DNA from: Myxococcus eversor | Lineage (GTDB): Bacteria > Myxococcota > Myxococcia > Myxococcales > Myxococcaceae | Length of the DNA: 64,000 bases | Assembly (NCBI RefSeq): GCF_010894455.1 | Contig: NZ_JAAIXY010000011.1 | Span: 310,001-374,000, forward strand | Reading direction: 5' to 3' | Made by a program: the position numbers and the translations under genes | Part shown: positions 62,501-64,000 of the stretch, piece by piece | Layout of the letters: each line of letters opens with the position of its first letter | Numbering within the stretch: position 1 is the first letter of the stretch | Notes under the pieces: model-generated | The model's database searches: none | Seen by the model: only the letters and a program-made list of their open reading frames with translations | What the model was told of the DNA's origin: nothing

Positions 62501-64000
62501 GGGGGCGATGTGCTGCACCATGGAGCCCTGCTCCGCATGGAACGTGGCTCGCAGTCCCTCATGGCGGCGGATGAGCTCGTTGAAGCTCTTCTCCAGCGCG
62601 GAGGCGTCCAGCACGCCCTCCAGCCGCAGGACCGCCGGCATGTTGTAGAGCGGGCTGTCCGGCTCGAGCTGGTTGAGGAACAAGAGGCGGTGCTGCGCGA
62701 ACGACAGCGGCAATGCGCTCCCTCGCGCATGGGGTCGGATTGGCGGAGCCTGGACTCCATGCCCGGCCCGTGCCGCCGCCTCGACGCGCGCCGAGAGCGC
62801 TACCACGGTGCGCAGCTCGAAGAGGTCGCTCAGCGGCACTTCCACCTGGAAGGCATTGCGAATGCGGCTGATGACCTGGGTGGCCAGCAGTGAGTGGCCG
62901 CCAAGGTCGAAGAAGTCATCATCCGTGCTCATCACATTCACGGCCAGCAGCTCACGCCAGATGGCGGCGATGATCTCCTCCGCCGGCGTACGCGGAGCGA
63001 TGAAGGGCTTGGCCTTCTCCCGCGAAATCTCCGGAGCAGGCAGTGCGTTGCGGTCGAGCTTGTCGTTGGAAGTAAGGGGCAGGGCATCCAGTGCGACGAA
63101 GGCGGAGGGCACCATGTACTCGGGCAGCCGCTGGAGCAGGTGGGCTCGCAGCGCGGCCGTGTCCAACTCGTGGCCGCCCACCAGCACGGCGTAGGCGACG
63201 AGTCGGCTGTCACCGGGCACGTCCTCACGCACGAGGGCGACGGCCTCGTGGATGGACGGGTGCTGAGCGAGCACGGCTTCGACTTCACCCAACTCAATAC
63301 GGAAGCCCCGCAGCTTCACCTGAGAGTCGGCCCGGCCGAGGAAGTCGAGCTCACCCGAGGCCAGCCACCGGACGCGGTCCCCGGTGCGGTACAGGCGTGC
63401 GCCGGACGTGGTGCTGAAGGGATGGGGGACGAAGCGCTCGGCGGTGAGGTCGGCGCGGTGCAGGTAGCCACGGGCGAGGCCGGGGCCGCCGACGAAGAGC
63501 TCTCCCGGGACGCCGAGGGGCACGGGGTGCAGGGCGGAGTCGAGGACGTACAACTGCACGTTGGGCAGCGCGCGACCAATGGTGAGGTGATTGGGATTGA
63601 CGGGGCCGGGAGTCACCGAGGCGCAGACGGTGACTTCAGTGGGGCCGTAGGCGTTGAGAAGCAGGCGCCCCTGGCCCCAGCGCCGGGCCAATTCAGCGGG
63701 CAGGGCCTCACCGGCGGAGGCGAGCGTGCGCAGCGAGTCCAGGCCTTCGGGCGAAGTCTGCGCGAGCACCGAGGGCGTGAGGGTGGCGGTGGTGATGGCC
63801 TGCTTCTGCAGCAGCGAGTGCAGGGGCAGGCCGGGCATGAGGGCGTCGCGCGGCGCGAGGCAAAGCTGGGCGCCGCTGAGCAGGGCGGAGAAGCATTCCC
63901 ATACCGAGGCGTCGAAGCCGAAGGCGGCGAATTGCAGTGCCTTCTGTCCCGGCTCCAGGCGCAGCGCGCCCGCGGCGGCGAGGGCGGTATTGCACAAGCC
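59549..64000 (-). CDS. Non-ribosomal peptide synthetase, 3' part (A-T-C-A-T)
   Basis: The gene runs off the right edge; 1,483 codons are visible. Order in the protein: partial adenylation domain (from the A3-A4 region; FDASVWE), thiolation domain with DLGGHSLL, condensation domain with HHIISDGWS (active-site HHxxxDG), complete adenylation domain (A3 FTSGSTGQPKG), thiolation domain with ELGGHSLL, then only about 35 residues. No thioesterase, reductase or epimerase is present. Specificity residues read by eye against GrsA are D-A-W-T-A-A-A-V-C in both A domains, close to the Phe code, so phenylalanine or a similar residue is a tentative substrate. It makes part of a peptide natural product. Confidence 0.95.
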   Translation of the reverse strand, partial: GLCNTALAAAGALRLEPGQKALQFAAFGFDASVWECFSALLSGAQLCLAPRDALMPGLPLHSLLQKQAITTATLTPSVLAQTSPEGLDSLRTLASAGEALPAELARRWGQGRLLLNAYGPTEVTVCASVTPGPVNPNHLTIGRALPNVQLYVLDSALHPVPLGVPGELFVGGPGLARGYLHRADLTAERFVPHPFSTTSGARLYRTGDRVRWLASGELDFLGRADSQVKLRGFRIELGEVEAVLAQHPSIHEAVALVREDVPGDSRLVAYAVLVGGHELDTAALRAHLLQRLPEYMVPSAFVALDALPLTSNDKLDRNALPAPEISREKAKPFIAPRTPAEEIIAAIWRELLAVNVMSTDDDFFDLGGHSLLATQVISRIRNAFQVEVPLSDLFELRTVVALSARVEAAARAGHGVQAPPIRPHARGSALPLSFAQHRLLFLNQLEPDSPLYNMPAVLRLEGVLDASALEKSFNELIRRHEGLRATFHAEQGSMVQHIAPELTLPLPVLDLSGVPSTELEAEVERLSNEEAKRPFELARAPLMRVTLLRLAERRHVLLLTMHHIISDGWSMSILVREVATGYGALIAGQPSPLPELAIQYADYAAWQRQWLAGEVLQSQLGWWRQQLDGIPQLLELPTDKPRPTSRTVRGENYQFGLSVELVTAMKTMSQREGVTLYMTLLAAFDVLLARYSGQTDIVVGTDIANRTHAETEGLIGFFINQLVMRTKLDGDPTFRELLGRVREASLGAYAHQDVPFEELVRELNPERSLGHAPLFQVKLVLQNQPQSKLELPGLTLELVPVDHRTAKFDLTLSFNETEQGLTASCEYSTDLFEARTIERMVGHLKTLLESAVAAPSKRLSQLSMLPAAERQQVLVDWNQTHQERPDTTAHQLFEAQVQRTPHAPAVSFESSSLTYLQLNSRANQLARHLRSLGVGPDTLVGLCVERSLDMVVGILGVLKAGGAYVPLDSSYPAQRLAFMLQQAAVPVLLTQQHLADELPSQSEMLFCLDSDWAQLASLPDDNLASVSGGENLAYVIFTSGSTGQPKGTLLTHRGLCNTALAAAGALRLEPGQKALQFAAFGFDASVWECFSALLSGAQLCLAPRDALMPGLPLHSLLQKQAITTATLTPSVLAQTSPEGLDSLRTLASAGEALPAELARRWGQGRLLLNAYGPTEVTVCASVTPGPVNPNHLTIGRALPNVQLYVLDSALHPVPLGVPGELFVGGPGLARGYLHRADLTAERFVPHPFSTTPGARMYRTGDRVRWLASGELDFLGRADSQVKLRGFRIELGEVEAVLAQHPSIHEAVALVREDVPGDSRLVAYAVLADGHELDTAALRAHLLQRLPEYMVPSAFVALKALPLTSNDKLDRNALPAPDRALLQGLDFEPPRGEIETQLGAIFMELLGVEQVGRNDSFFELGGHSLLATQAISRVDELFGVQLPLREIFETPTIANLSTHIEAALASQVDPEELSRMMAELEEES
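59877..60841. repeat. NRPS A-domain repeat, copy 1 (last module)
   Basis: Direct repeat offset by 3,159 bp from 63036-64000, covering the core and C-terminal part of the adenylation domain. From about 60245 to 60841 the two copies differ at only a few bases; similarity falls off towards 59877. Such near-identity shows recent duplication or gene conversion between modules. Confidence 0.9.
63036..64000. repeat. NRPS A-domain repeat, copy 2 (preceding module)
   Basis: Second copy of the repeat seen at 59877-60841, running to the window edge and probably beyond. Right of about 63404 it is almost base-for-base the same as copy 1, including silent positions. Confidence 0.9.

Overview
The window reads as chromosome of a high-GC myxobacterium of the Myxococcus/Corallococcus/Pyxidicoccus type. 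The basis is very strong third-position GC, many small lipoproteins, a secreted protein with a Thr-Asp-Ala-Gly linker, a DUF1800/DUF1501 pair, PilZ and cold-shock genes, and a large NRPS gene. Genus and species cannot be fixed from the sequence alone.

Left part (1-12.5 kb): mixed accessory and housekeeping genes. These are a VWA lipoprotein, a VOC protein, a membrane acyltransferase-like protein, a Tat-exported pirin, a DHA2-type efflux pump, Cys-rich and small lipoproteins, a GNAT acetyltransferase, a deleted CitE-like gene running into a MaoC-like hydratase, and a SUKH protein with a DUF2169-like N-terminus.

Centre (12.6-29.1 kb, minus strand): the standout feature is a tightly packed operon of about 17 genes for a contractile phage-tail-like particle. 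In transcription order it encodes sheath, tube, probable assembly chaperone, a Ser/Pro/Ala-rich protein with tandem repeats, GpD-like hub, GpU/GpN-like protein, a helical protein, GpV-like spike, a protein with three internal repeats, gp25-like wedge, a small beta protein, GpJ-like wedge, GpI-like wedge, S74 tail fibre, a small coiled coil, a 568-aa unknown and a possible tail terminator. The order is close to the tail module of phage Mu. I see no capsid, packaging, lysis or integrase gene, and no AAA+ ATPase of the kind usual in eCIS loci. A headless tailocin-like or rhapidosome-like machine is the best reading. A separate helical gene lies just upstream (29.3-29.8 kb).

Right-centre (30-51.9 kb): DUF1501 and DUF1800 exported proteins, small lipoproteins, a MEKHLA protein beside a ThDP enzyme, a secreted two-domain protein, a DHH-like protein with a DUF3105 lipoprotein, an M2 (ACE-like) peptidase, a cold-shock protein, a second zinc-peptidase-like lipoprotein, a methyltransferase, an FKBP isomerase, a PilZ protein, LPP20-like and PEGA lipoproteins, an AI-2E-family transporter and a UDGb-type uracil-DNA glycosylase.

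Right (51.9-59.4 kb): a core translation block, tRNA-Val(GAC)-thrS-rpmI-rplT-pheS-pheT-ihfA-tRNA-Pro(GGG). infC is missing from its usual place between thrS and rpmI. Immediately past tRNA-Pro, on the minus strand, is the 3' end of a large NRPS gene (A-T-C-A-T, no thioesterase) that continues beyond the window. Its two A domains are nearly identical at the DNA level.
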